From CAINDZ01 sp964399195 (GTDB lineage Bacteria; Krumholzibacteriota; Krumholzibacteriia; LZORAL124-64-63): a DNA stretch of 7,973 nt. A program made the translations under genes and the position numbers. Within the stretch, counting starts at the first letter, position 1. Each line of letters begins with the position of its first letter. The DNA lies in NCBI GenBank assembly GCA_964399195.1, contig CAYNPY010000132.1:1-7973 (forward strand), read 5' to 3'. Positions 1-5,306 of the stretch are shown here, in pieces. A model generated the notes under the pieces. It saw nothing but the letters and a program-made list of their open reading frames with translations. It searched no databases and was not told where the DNA came from.

Positions 1-384
1 CTCGGCGAAGTCGTCGCGGTCAGACAGCAGGCGCGTCGTGAACTTGTCCACCTCGCGCAGCGAGCCGTCCTTGACCGTCAGCGAGGCCTTCTCCTTCAGC
101 TGCCCGGTCACCACGAGGTTGGTCTTCGTCGCGTTGGCGATGTTGCCCTTGTCGACCTGCTCGCGGAACGTGGAGTACGTCAACTCCTGCACCGCGGTGT
201 GGTCCAGGGCGATCATCTGATAGACCAAAAAGACCAGGAACAGCAGCAGCACCCAGAAGCCCGCCGTCTTGCCCGGGATGTGGGGGGGCTTGCCGACCGG
301 CGGCTTGCCTGGCCCCCGCGGACCCTGGTTGCGGGGGCCTCGTCCGTCGCTGCCGTGGCCGGGGCGGCCGGGTGGCTGATTCAT
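1..384 (-). CDS. ftsH: FtsH, membrane-anchored ATP-dependent zinc metalloprotease (N-terminal part only)
   Basis: FtsH is a hexameric inner-membrane AAA+ protease that degrades misassembled membrane proteins and some regulators. Only the first 128 codons lie in the window; the frame is still open at base 1, so the AAA and zinc-protease domains (Walker A, HExxH) are not visible. What is seen: a Gly/Pro/Arg-rich disordered N-terminus (residues 1-38), a transmembrane helix at about 40-60 (FWVLLLFLVFLVYQMIA), then a periplasmic segment starting ELTYSTFREQVDKGNI, the typical FtsH extracellular-domain pattern (YS-F---V--G-I). The start ATG (384-382) overlaps the tilS stop as ATGA, which suggests translational coupling; only a weak GAGGAA lies about 10 bases upstream. 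The roughly 38-residue tail before the first helix is longer than in E. coli FtsH, where the helix begins almost at once. The assignment rests on the N-terminal domain and on tilS-ftsH order, which is common in bacteria. Confidence 0.88.
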   Translation of the reverse strand, partial: MNQPPGRPGHGSDGRGPRNQGPRGPGKPPVGKPPHIPGKTAGFWVLLLFLVFLVYQMIALDHTAVQELTYSTFREQVDKGNIANATKTNLVVTGQLKEKASLTVKDGSLREVDKFTTRLLSDRDDFAE

Positions 385-1802
385 GAAGCGCGCGTTCCTC
401 GCGTCGTAGGGTAAGTCCTGCGGATGACCGAGATAGTAACCACCCCGGTCATTCCCGGCAACAAGCGCGTGCGCTCGTCGCGGGCCAGTCCGACGACCCA
501 CAGGATGCCTTCGTCGTCGGCCACCACCAGCACGCCGCCGCGCTCGGACACGGGCACGCGCGCCTCGCGCAGCATGTCGCTGACCTTGCGGCTGCCGCCC
601 AGTCCGACCGGCCGCAGGCGGTCGCCGCGCCGCCAGCCGCGCACGCGCAGGTTGCCCTTCAGCGCCGCGGCGGGGCAGGCCAGCCGCCACGTCGCCGGGT
701 CCGCGCGATCGCCGCAGCCGTGACGACCGGTCGCCTCGTCCGCGGCGGACGGTCCCGCCTCGAGCGGACGGACCTCCGGGCGCCAATCCTCCGGACGCAC
801 TTCATCCTGCGGAACGTCGCGGCGCGTACCCGGCAACAACCGTCCGAATTCGCGGCGCAGCGTCCGTCCTCCCGGCAGGTCCAGCCCGCCGCCGGAGGTG
901 CCCTCGCGCAGCCAGGCCAGGACCGCCGCCACGTGCACGGCCTCGATCCGCGCGGGGTCGTCAAGCCAGGCCCGCAGAACGCGTCCGGCCAGCGCCGGCG
1001 GCAGCGCCAGCAGCTGATCGACGCGCAACGCCGGCCCGTCGGTGGCCGCGACCAGGGCCGCCGCGGCCTGTCCGTCCAGCAGGTCGCAGTCCTCCGCGAG
1101 CAGGCCGGCCAGCCGCGCCGGCCCCTCGAGGCAGCCTTCGCCGAACACGTCCCTCAGCAACGGCACCACTTCCCGCCGCAGGCGCGCCCGCAGGTTGTCA
1201 CCGTCGTCGTTCGTGACATCCAGGCGCCACGGCTGGCCCAGCCGCTCCAGGAAGCCGACGATGGCCGCCCGGTCCCAGTCCAGGAGCGGGTGGATGAACG
1301 GCCCGGCCACCGGCCGGATGCCGCGCAGTCCGTCCGGCCCGGTCCCGCGCAGCAGGCGCATCAGCACGGTCTCGGCCTGGTCGTCGCGGTGGTGTCCGGT
1401 GGCCACGCAGCCGGGCCACGACTGCGCGCCGAGGACGTCCAGCAGGAAGCGGCGCCGCAGGTGCCGGGCGGCCTCCTCGAGGCCCAGGCCGCGCTCGCGG
1501 GCGGCCGCGCGCGGGTCGGCCGCGCCGGCGGCGAAACCGACGCCGAGCCGCGCGCAGAGGTCGGCGCAGAACGCCTCGTCACGGTCGCTGTCCCCCGGCC
1601 TCAGGCCGTGGTTCAGGTGGGCCGCCAGCAGCGGGGACCCGGTGCGGCGCGACCAGTGCGCCGCCACGCGCAGCAGCGCCACCGAATCCGGCCCGCCCGA
1701 CAGCGCCACGACCACGCCCGCCCCCGGCGCGCCCGGGCAGGCGGCCGCCACCAGTTCGCCGAGCCGGCGCGCAGCGGTCGCGGTCTGCAGGGCGCGTGGC
1801 AT
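381..1802 (-). CDS. tilS: TilS, tRNA(Ile)-lysidine synthetase
   Basis: TilS uses ATP to attach lysine to C34 of the CAU-anticodon isoleucine tRNA, switching it from Met/AUG to Ile/AUA decoding; it is cytoplasmic and normally essential. The 473-residue product carries the N-type PP-loop SGGPDS (35-40), AHLNHGLR (61-68) and the signature ATGHHRDDQAET (134-145) followed by LLRGTGPDGLRGI. The substrate-binding region includes DVTNDDGDNLRARLRR (195-210), and the C-terminal domain has RGWRRGDRLRPVG...RKVSDMLREARVP (388-416). E. coli TilS is about 430 residues; the excess is mainly a charged linker around 325-372. I chose ATG 1802 because GGAGGG lies 5 bases upstream; an upstream in-frame TTG at 1847 lacks a comparable site. 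In the middle motif the usual Arg-Asn pair (as in RNRLR) reads RARLR, a small oddity. It overlaps ftsH by 4 bases. The tRNA upstream ends in a terminator, so tilS probably has its own unrecognised promoter in 1803-1867 or relies on readthrough. Confidence 0.96.
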   Translation of the reverse strand: MPRALQTATAARRLGELVAAACPGAPGAGVVVALSGGPDSVALLRVAAHWSRRTGSPLLAAHLNHGLRPGDSDRDEAFCADLCARLGVGFAAGAADPRAAARERGLGLEEAARHLRRRFLLDVLGAQSWPGCVATGHHRDDQAETVLMRLLRGTGPDGLRGIRPVAGPFIHPLLDWDRAAIVGFLERLGQPWRLDVTNDDGDNLRARLRREVVPLLRDVFGEGCLEGPARLAGLLAEDCDLLDGQAAAALVAATDGPALRVDQLLALPPALAGRVLRAWLDDPARIEAVHVAAVLAWLREGTSGGGLDLPGGRTLRREFGRLLPGTRRDVPQDEVRPEDWRPEVRPLEAGPSAADEATGRHGCGDRADPATWRLACPAAALKGNLRVRGWRRGDRLRPVGLGGSRKVSDMLREARVPVSERGGVLVVADDEGILWVVGLARDERTRLLPGMTGVVTISVIRRTYPTTRGTRAS

Positions 1803-1867
1803 GGGCACCCTCCGGCGGGCGTGGGGGAACCGGCAAGCCGATGGCAAAGACCAGCAAACAGGTCCGC
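1803..1867 (-). other. tilS 5' region, no recognisable promoter
   Basis: This 65-base stretch lies between the tRNA terminator and the tilS start. Apart from the ribosome binding site, I see no convincing -35/-10 pair on the minus strand. TTGCCA occurs, but no TATAAT-like hexamer sits at suitable spacing. tilS-ftsH may use a weak or alternative-sigma promoter here, or depend on terminator readthrough. Confidence 0.4.
1808..1813 (-). promoter_or_regulatory. Ribosome binding site deciding the tilS start
   Basis: On the minus strand GGAGGG stands 5 bases before ATG 1802. This strong Shine-Dalgarno match favours ATG 1802 over the TTG at 1847, which would add 15 residues with no family similarity (MPSACRFPHARRRVP). 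Confidence 0.8.
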
Positions 1868-1900
1868 AAAAAAAAGACCCGGACGTGGCGTCAGGGCCTG
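1868..1900 (-). terminator. Intrinsic terminator after the tRNA gene
   Basis: On the minus strand GGCCC (1899-1895) pairs with GGGTC (1881-1877) with one G-U wobble. After a T/C mismatch, GACG (1893-1890) pairs with CGTC (1886-1883) around a 3-base loop. The stem is followed directly by nine T residues (1876-1868), and an extra A-T pair (1900/1876) can extend the base. It lies 25 bases beyond the tRNA CCA end, so it should end the tRNA transcript and separate it from tilS. The T-run is present only in the minus-strand reading. Confidence 0.85.
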
Positions 1901-1924
1901 CGGCGCGGCGGAGCAGGGGAAGGT

Positions 1925-2001
1925 TGGTAGCGGCTCAGGGATTCGAACCCCGGACACACGGATTATGATTCCGTTGCTCTAACCAACTGAGCTAAGCCGC
2001 C
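1925..2001 (-). tRNA. tRNA with anticodon CAU, probably elongator tRNA-Met, CCA encoded
   Basis: A full 77-base cloverleaf folds on the minus strand. The acceptor stem is GGCGGCT with AGCCGCT (six Watson-Crick pairs and a terminal G1-U72), the D stem is GCTC/GAGC with loop AGTTGGTTA, the anticodon stem is ACGGA/TCCGT with loop ATCATAA, the variable loop is GTGTC, and the T arm is CGGGG TTCGAAT CCCTG (one G-U). These are followed by A73 and an encoded CCA. It is not initiator tRNA: C11-G24 is present, positions 1-72 can pair, and the three consecutive G-C pairs at the base of the anticodon loop are missing. CAU could be elongator Met or the TilS substrate Ile(CAU). The E. coli TilS determinants C4-G69 and C5-G68 are replaced by G4-C69 and G5-C68, and the ATCATAA loop with a G1-U72 end resembles Met tRNAs, so Met is favoured (about 80:20). 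It has its own promoter and terminator. Confidence 0.96.
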
Positions 2002-2017
2002 ACCCAACGCCTTCGCA

Positions 2018-2035
2018 CGCCCGCTCGCGCGGGCG
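2018..2035 (-). other. GC-rich hairpin with GCGA tetraloop in the tRNA 5' leader
   Basis: On the minus strand CGCCCGC (2035-2029) and GCGGGCG (2024-2018) form a perfect 7-bp stem closed by GCGA, a GNRA-type loop. It sits at the very 5' end of the predicted pre-tRNA leader, starting about one base from the inferred transcription start (about 2036) and ending 16 bases before tRNA G1. It could protect or shape the leader before RNase P cleavage. No T-run follows on either strand, so it is not a terminator. Confidence 0.6.
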
Positions 2036-2042
2036 AAACAGC

Positions 2043-2071
2043 AATCTACCGGCTGTCGCCGAGGTTGTCAA
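2043..2071 (-). promoter_or_regulatory. Sigma70-type promoter for the tRNA gene
   Basis: On the minus strand a perfect -35 TTGACA (2071-2066) is followed by a 17-base spacer and the -10 TAGATT (2048-2043), matching TATAAT at 4 of 6. Transcription should start near 2036, giving a leader of about 35 bases before the tRNA. The near-consensus elements and ideal spacing fit a highly expressed stable-RNA gene. The -35 overlaps the -35 of the divergent plus-strand promoter. Confidence 0.75.
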
Positions 2072-2094
2072 GACGACCCCGGCAGGGCTATCGT
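2065..2094 (+). promoter_or_regulatory. Candidate promoter for the reductoisomerase gene, giving a leaderless mRNA
   Basis: On the plus strand TTGTCA (2065-2070, 5 of 6 to consensus) is followed by an 18-base spacer and TATCGT (2089-2094, 4 of 6). The expected start, about 7 bases after the -10, falls on or next to the A of ATG 2101, so the mRNA would have essentially no 5' untranslated region. This agrees with the lack of a well-placed Shine-Dalgarno (only GCAGG immediately before ATG and CAGGG too far upstream). It is weaker than the divergent tRNA promoter and remains a sequence-based prediction. Confidence 0.45.
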
Positions 2095-2100
2095 GCAGGC

Positions 2101-3120
2101 ATGGAACCTCGCTTCTTCGCGCAATATCCGCCGCCGCCGGGCACCGTGCTCGAGCGCCGCGCCGCGGATCTCGAGCCCCTGCGGGGGCGGACCGTCGCCG
2201 TCGTGGGGTACGGCACGATGGGCCGGGCCCACGCGGTCAACCTGCGCCGCAGCGGCGTCACGGTGACCGTCGGCGTCCGCGACGGGTCCGCCGGGGGGGA
2301 CCGCGCGCGCGCGGACGGCTTCGCCCCGCTGCCGGTCGCCGCCGCGGTGGCGGCCGCCGACATCGCCGTGCTGCTGCTGCCGGACGCGGCGATGGCCGCG
2401 GCCTGGTCCGACGACGTCGCCCCGCACCTGCGCGCGGACGCGGCGCTGGGTTTCGCCCACGGCTTCGCCGTCGCCTTCGGGCAGGTGGATCCGGGGCCGG
2501 GCCGCCCGTGCTTCCTGGCCGCGCCCAAGGGCCAGGGCGACATGCTGCGGGAATTGCACGCACAGGGACTGGGCGTGCCGGGCCTGCTGGCGGTCACCGC
2601 CGGTTCTCCGTCCGCAACCTGGGATCTGGCGGCCGCGTATTGTCTGGCCGTGGGCTGCCTGCACGGCGGCGGTTTCGTGACCACCTTCCGCGAGGAATGC
2701 GTCAGCGACCAGTTCGGCGAGCAGGCCGTGCTCTGCGGCGGCGTCCTCGAACTGCTGAAGGCGGCCTACGACACGCTCATCGAGGCGGGGTACAATCCCG
2801 AGAACGCCTACTTCGAGTGCGTGCACGAACTGAAGCTGATCACCGACCTGCTGCACCGCCACGGCCTGGCGGGCCTCAGGCAGCGCATCAGCGGCACGGC
2901 GGCCTACGGCGGCCTGACGCGCGGACCGCGCCTGGTCGACGCCGGCGTGCGCGCGCGCATGCGCGAGGTGCTGACGGAGATCGAAGACGGCCGCTTCGCC
3001 CGCGAATTGCTGGCCGAGGGCGCGGGTACGCGGGAGCTGGCCGCCGCCGAAGCCGCCACACCCCTGGCCCGGGCGGCGGCGGCGATGGTCGCCCGCCTGC
3101 ACGGTGACGCCGGGAATTGA
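2101..3120 (+). CDS. ilvC: Class I ketol-acid reductoisomerase (IlvC-like), diverged
   Basis: This family converts acetolactate or acetohydroxybutyrate to dihydroxy acids using NAD(P)H and two Mg ions, in branched-chain amino-acid synthesis. The 339-residue length fits class I. The N-terminal Rossmann domain has GYGTMG (36-41), then VRDGSAGG (59-66) in the cofactor-specificity loop. The knotted C-terminal domain has SDQFGEQAVLCGG (202-214) and AYFECVHELKLI (236-247). Residues equivalent to the E. coli active site are all present: H120, K143, D203, E207, E239, E243 and S264. Several usually invariant stretches differ: GYGSQG is GYGTMG, PKGPGH is PKGQGD, TETDLFGEQ is CVSDQFGEQ, and SNTAEYGD is SGTAAYGG. 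No other branched-chain gene (ilvB, ilvN, ilvD, leuA) is adjacent. ATG 2101 was chosen over an upstream TTG at 2065, because that TTG lies in the predicted -35. It may be the housekeeping enzyme of a lineage with a diverged IlvC, or a paralogue with another substrate. Confidence 0.88.
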   Translation: MEPRFFAQYPPPPGTVLERRAADLEPLRGRTVAVVGYGTMGRAHAVNLRRSGVTVTVGVRDGSAGGDRARADGFAPLPVAAAVAAADIAVLLLPDAAMAAAWSDDVAPHLRADAALGFAHGFAVAFGQVDPGPGRPCFLAAPKGQGDMLRELHAQGLGVPGLLAVTAGSPSATWDLAAAYCLAVGCLHGGGFVTTFREECVSDQFGEQAVLCGGVLELLKAAYDTLIEAGYNPENAYFECVHELKLITDLLHRHGLAGLRQRISGTAAYGGLTRGPRLVDAGVRARMREVLTEIEDGRFARELLAEGAGTRELAAAEAATPLARAAAAMVARLHGDAGN

Positions 3121-3126
3121 CCGGAG

Positions 3127-3148
3127 CCCCGGGGGCGCCGCGCCGGGG
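3127..3148 (+). other. GC-rich intergenic hairpin after the reductoisomerase gene
   Basis: In the 80-base gap between the reductoisomerase stop and the next start, CCCCGG (3127-3132) can pair with CCGGGG (3143-3148). An alternative inner stem is GGCG (3134-3137) with CGCC (3141-3144). No T-run follows, so it is not a standard intrinsic terminator. It may attenuate or stabilise transcripts, and leaves open whether the reductoisomerase is co-transcribed with the export genes. Confidence 0.35.
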
Positions 3149-3186
3149 ATGGCGCGAACCGGGACCGCCGACCGCGAACACAGACC

Positions 3187-3194
3187 GAGGAGGA
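3187..3194 (+). promoter_or_regulatory. Strong ribosome binding site of the YIP1-like gene
   Basis: GAGGAGGA ends 6 bases before ATG 3201. This fixes the start there and removes the 28 extra N-terminal codons that an earlier in-frame start at 3117 would add. Confidence 0.85.
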
Positions 3195-3200
3195 CCCGAC

Positions 3201-3959
3201 ATGTCCGACCTGACGCCCGATCTCTCGCGCTTCGAGCAGCCGGCCGCATCGCCGCCGCAGCAGCGCGACAGCATCGCCGGCCGCTTCGGCGACCTCTTCG
3301 CCAAGCCGTCGCGCCTGATGGATCACGTCGGCGTCCGGCCCCTGTGGTGGGTGCCGGGGGTGGTCATCTTCGTCGTCCTGATCGCCTTCGCCTGGCTCAC
3401 CGCGCCCATCTCCGGACCCGAGCAGATGGAACTGATGCGCGACTCGAAGCTCATGAGCATGGTGCCCGAGGAGCAGTGGCAGGCCCAGTACGACGAGGCG
3501 ATGAACGTCACGCCGGGCAAGCGGTTGGTCCAGTCCCTGACCGCCGGGTTCATGGGCTGGCTGAGCGTGATCGTCTTCGGCTTCATCCTCGGCTTCTTCG
3601 CGCGCATGGGCGGCGGCAAGGGCACGTTCCGGCAGGCCCTGGGCATCACCTCGTGGGGGGCGCTGCTGCCGTTCGCCGTGGGGCCGCTCGTCAAGGCGCC
3701 GCTCGTGCTGGCCACCGAGTCGGTGTACAAGGTCAACATCGGGCTGGCGGCGCTGGTGCCCGGCGGCGAGCCCGGCACCGCGCTGTTCCAGATCCTGCTG
3801 ACCTACGGCGACTTCCTGACCTGGTGGGGCCTTGCGGTCCTGGTCATCGGCTTCTCGCGCGTGTTCGGCCTGGCCCGCCCGGCGGCCGTCACGGCGGTCG
3901 TGCTGCCGTGGGCCCTGCTCAGCCTGATCCCGCTGGGCATCGCGCTGATCTTCATGTAA
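3201..3959 (+). CDS. YIP1-family-like integral membrane protein
   Basis: The 252-residue product has a hydrophilic, Pro/Gln-containing N-terminus (1-46) followed by about five predicted membrane helices: 48-67 (LWWVPGVVIFVVLIAFAWLT), 113-134, 149-172, 204-222 and 227-251. A polar loop (70-110) lies after helix 1. The pattern of a Trp-rich segment before a paired C-terminal helix hairpin (DFLTWWGLAVLVIGFSRVFGL, then VVLPWALLSLIPLGIALI) resembles bacterial YIP1-domain proteins, whose biochemical role is mostly unknown. The call comes from pattern memory and is moderate. No enzyme motif is seen. It ends 24 bases before the adaptor gene in the same direction, so it is probably the first gene of the export operon and may be an accessory or assembly membrane protein for it. 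Confidence 0.65.
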   Translation: MSDLTPDLSRFEQPAASPPQQRDSIAGRFGDLFAKPSRLMDHVGVRPLWWVPGVVIFVVLIAFAWLTAPISGPEQMELMRDSKLMSMVPEEQWQAQYDEAMNVTPGKRLVQSLTAGFMGWLSVIVFGFILGFFARMGGGKGTFRQALGITSWGALLPFAVGPLVKAPLVLATESVYKVNIGLAALVPGGEPGTALFQILLTYGDFLTWWGLAVLVIGFSRVFGLARPAAVTAVVLPWALLSLIPLGIALIFM

Positions 3960-3983
3960 CCGTCCGAACCGGGGAGAGGCATC

Positions 3984-5306
3984 GTGAAGCGTATCCTGAT
4001 CATCGTCGCCGCGGTCGTCGTCTTGGCCGCCGTCGTCGGCTCGGTCCTGAAGGGCCGCGACAAGGCCGAGGTGCGCGTCGAGACCGGCAAGGTGGAGCGG
4101 CGCGACCTGACCGCGATCGTCGACTGCTCGGGCACCATCGAGCCCAAGCGCAAGGTCGACGTCAGCGCCAACGCCATGGGCACGATCGTCAAGCTTGCGG
4201 TCGTCGAGGGCCAGCAGGTGCAGGCGGGCGACCTCCTGATGGAGATCGACCCGTCGGAGTACCGCGCCGCCGTCGACGCCCTGCAGGCCGGCATCCGCTC
4301 CGCGCGCGCGGACCTGGAGCTGGCCACGGCCTCGCTGGAGAAGGCCGAGCAGGACCGCCAGCGCGCCGAGAAGCTGTTCAACGAGGATCTCGCCAGCCAG
4401 GAACTGGTCGACAACGCGCGGACCACCGCGCGCATCGAGAAGGCCCGGCTCGAGGCCGCGCGGCACCGCGTGCAGCAGCTGGAGGCCAACCTGGCCAAGG
4501 CCCGCCACGACCTGGGCAAGGTGACGATCACGGCCCCCATGACCGGCGTCGTCACGCGCCTGAACGTGGAGGAGGGCGAGAACGCCATCATGGGCACCCT
4601 GAACAACCCGGGCACGGTGCTGCTGGTCATCGCCGACCTGGGCACCATGGAGGCCTGGGTCGAGGTCGACGAGACCGAGGTCGTCGACGTGGAGCTGGGC
4701 CAGCCGGCCAAGGTCACCATCGACGCCTTCCCCGACAGCACGTTCACCGGCCGCGTGACCGAAATCGGCAACAGCCCCATCCGCACGCGCAGCGGCGGCA
4801 ACCAGGAGGCGGTCGACTTCGAGGTGAAGATCACGCTCGACGGCGAACTGCCCCGGATCCGGCCCGGCCTGTCGGCGAAGGCGGAGATCACGGTGGCCGA
4901 ACGCAAGCAGGTCCTGGCTGTGCCCCTGGGCGCGGTCACCGTGCGCGACATGCCGCTCAAGGAAGCCGACGTGCGCCGCTACGCCGGCCGTCGCGCCAAG
5001 GCGCAGGCCGCCGCGCTCAAGGACCTGGGCTTCGAGCCGCGGACGGCGAAGGCCGACACCGCCGGGGAATCGCGGGTCAAGCGCAAGGAGACCGAGGGCG
5101 TCTTCGTCCTGAAGGACGGCTTCGTGAAGTTCGTGCCGGTGACCATCGGCATCGCCGGCGAGAACGATTTCGAACTGCTCGGCGGCGTGGACGCGGGCCA
5201 GACGGTGGTGACGGGGCCGTTCCGGATCCTCCGCGAGCTCAAGGACGGCGCGCAGGTCGAGCTGGCCAAGAAGGGCCGCGGGGGCAGGGGCCAGGGGGGC
5301 CGATGA
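3984..5306 (+). CDS. MacA/HlyD-type periplasmic adaptor (membrane fusion) protein
   Basis: Adaptors of this family link an inner-membrane transporter to an outer-membrane channel. The 440-residue product starts with one hydrophobic helix (3-22, ILIIVAAVVVLAAVVGSVL) and no lipobox cysteine, so it is likely anchored by that helix. A first half of the lipoyl domain (AMGTIVKLAVVEGQQVQAGD, 64-83) precedes a long coiled-coil hairpin (about 93-176, rich in A/E/R/K/L), followed by the second lipoyl half KVTITAPMTGVVTRLNVEEG (179-198). A beta-barrel domain (about 222-305, IADLGTMEAWVEVDETEV onward) and a membrane-proximal domain (310-430) complete it. A charged insert (about 324-370) and a Gly/Arg-rich tail (431-440) are seen. 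The start is GTG 3984, with GGGGAG 7 bases before it. The stop overlaps the next start as ATGA. Its partner is most likely the two following permeases. The exported substrate cannot be deduced. Confidence 0.93.
   Translation: MKRILIIVAAVVVLAAVVGSVLKGRDKAEVRVETGKVERRDLTAIVDCSGTIEPKRKVDVSANAMGTIVKLAVVEGQQVQAGDLLMEIDPSEYRAAVDALQAGIRSARADLELATASLEKAEQDRQRAEKLFNEDLASQELVDNARTTARIEKARLEAARHRVQQLEANLAKARHDLGKVTITAPMTGVVTRLNVEEGENAIMGTLNNPGTVLLVIADLGTMEAWVEVDETEVVDVELGQPAKVTIDAFPDSTFTGRVTEIGNSPIRTRSGGNQEAVDFEVKITLDGELPRIRPGLSAKAEITVAERKQVLAVPLGAVTVRDMPLKEADVRRYAGRRAKAQAAALKDLGFEPRTAKADTAGESRVKRKETEGVFVLKDGFVKFVPVTIGIAGENDFELLGGVDAGQTVVTGPFRILRELKDGAQVELAKKGRGGRGQGGR

Noticed and set aside
1803..1847. 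Upstream TTG start extending TilS by 15 residues
   Set aside because: ATG 1802 has GGAGGG at ideal distance, and the extension shows no TilS similarity.
720..1982. 420-codon plus-strand frame opposite tilS, running into the tRNA
   Set aside because: It is antisense to a clear TilS and ends inside a tRNA gene; there is no ribosome binding site and no family similarity.
1925..2001. Initiator tRNA-fMet
   Set aside because: It has C11-G24, a pairable 1-72 position and no run of three G-C pairs next to the anticodon loop, all elongator features.
2068..3249. 393-codon minus-strand frame opposite the reductoisomerase
   Set aside because: It is a shadow of a gene with all catalytic residues, is compositionally biased, and overlaps the promoter region.
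2904..4508. 534-codon minus-strand frame opposite the YIP1-like and adaptor genes
   Set aside because: Composition (Gln, Asp, His, Gly, Arg-rich) is typical of the antisense of GC-rich genes, no domain is recognisable, and the plus strand holds well-supported genes.
3104..5302. A very long open frame on the plus strand (from 3104) that runs into the first permease
   Set aside because: Its first 733 codons are the +1/+2 shadow of the YIP1-like and adaptor genes, with Arg/Gly/Ala-rich low-complexity protein. Only the part from ATG 5303 has family similarity.
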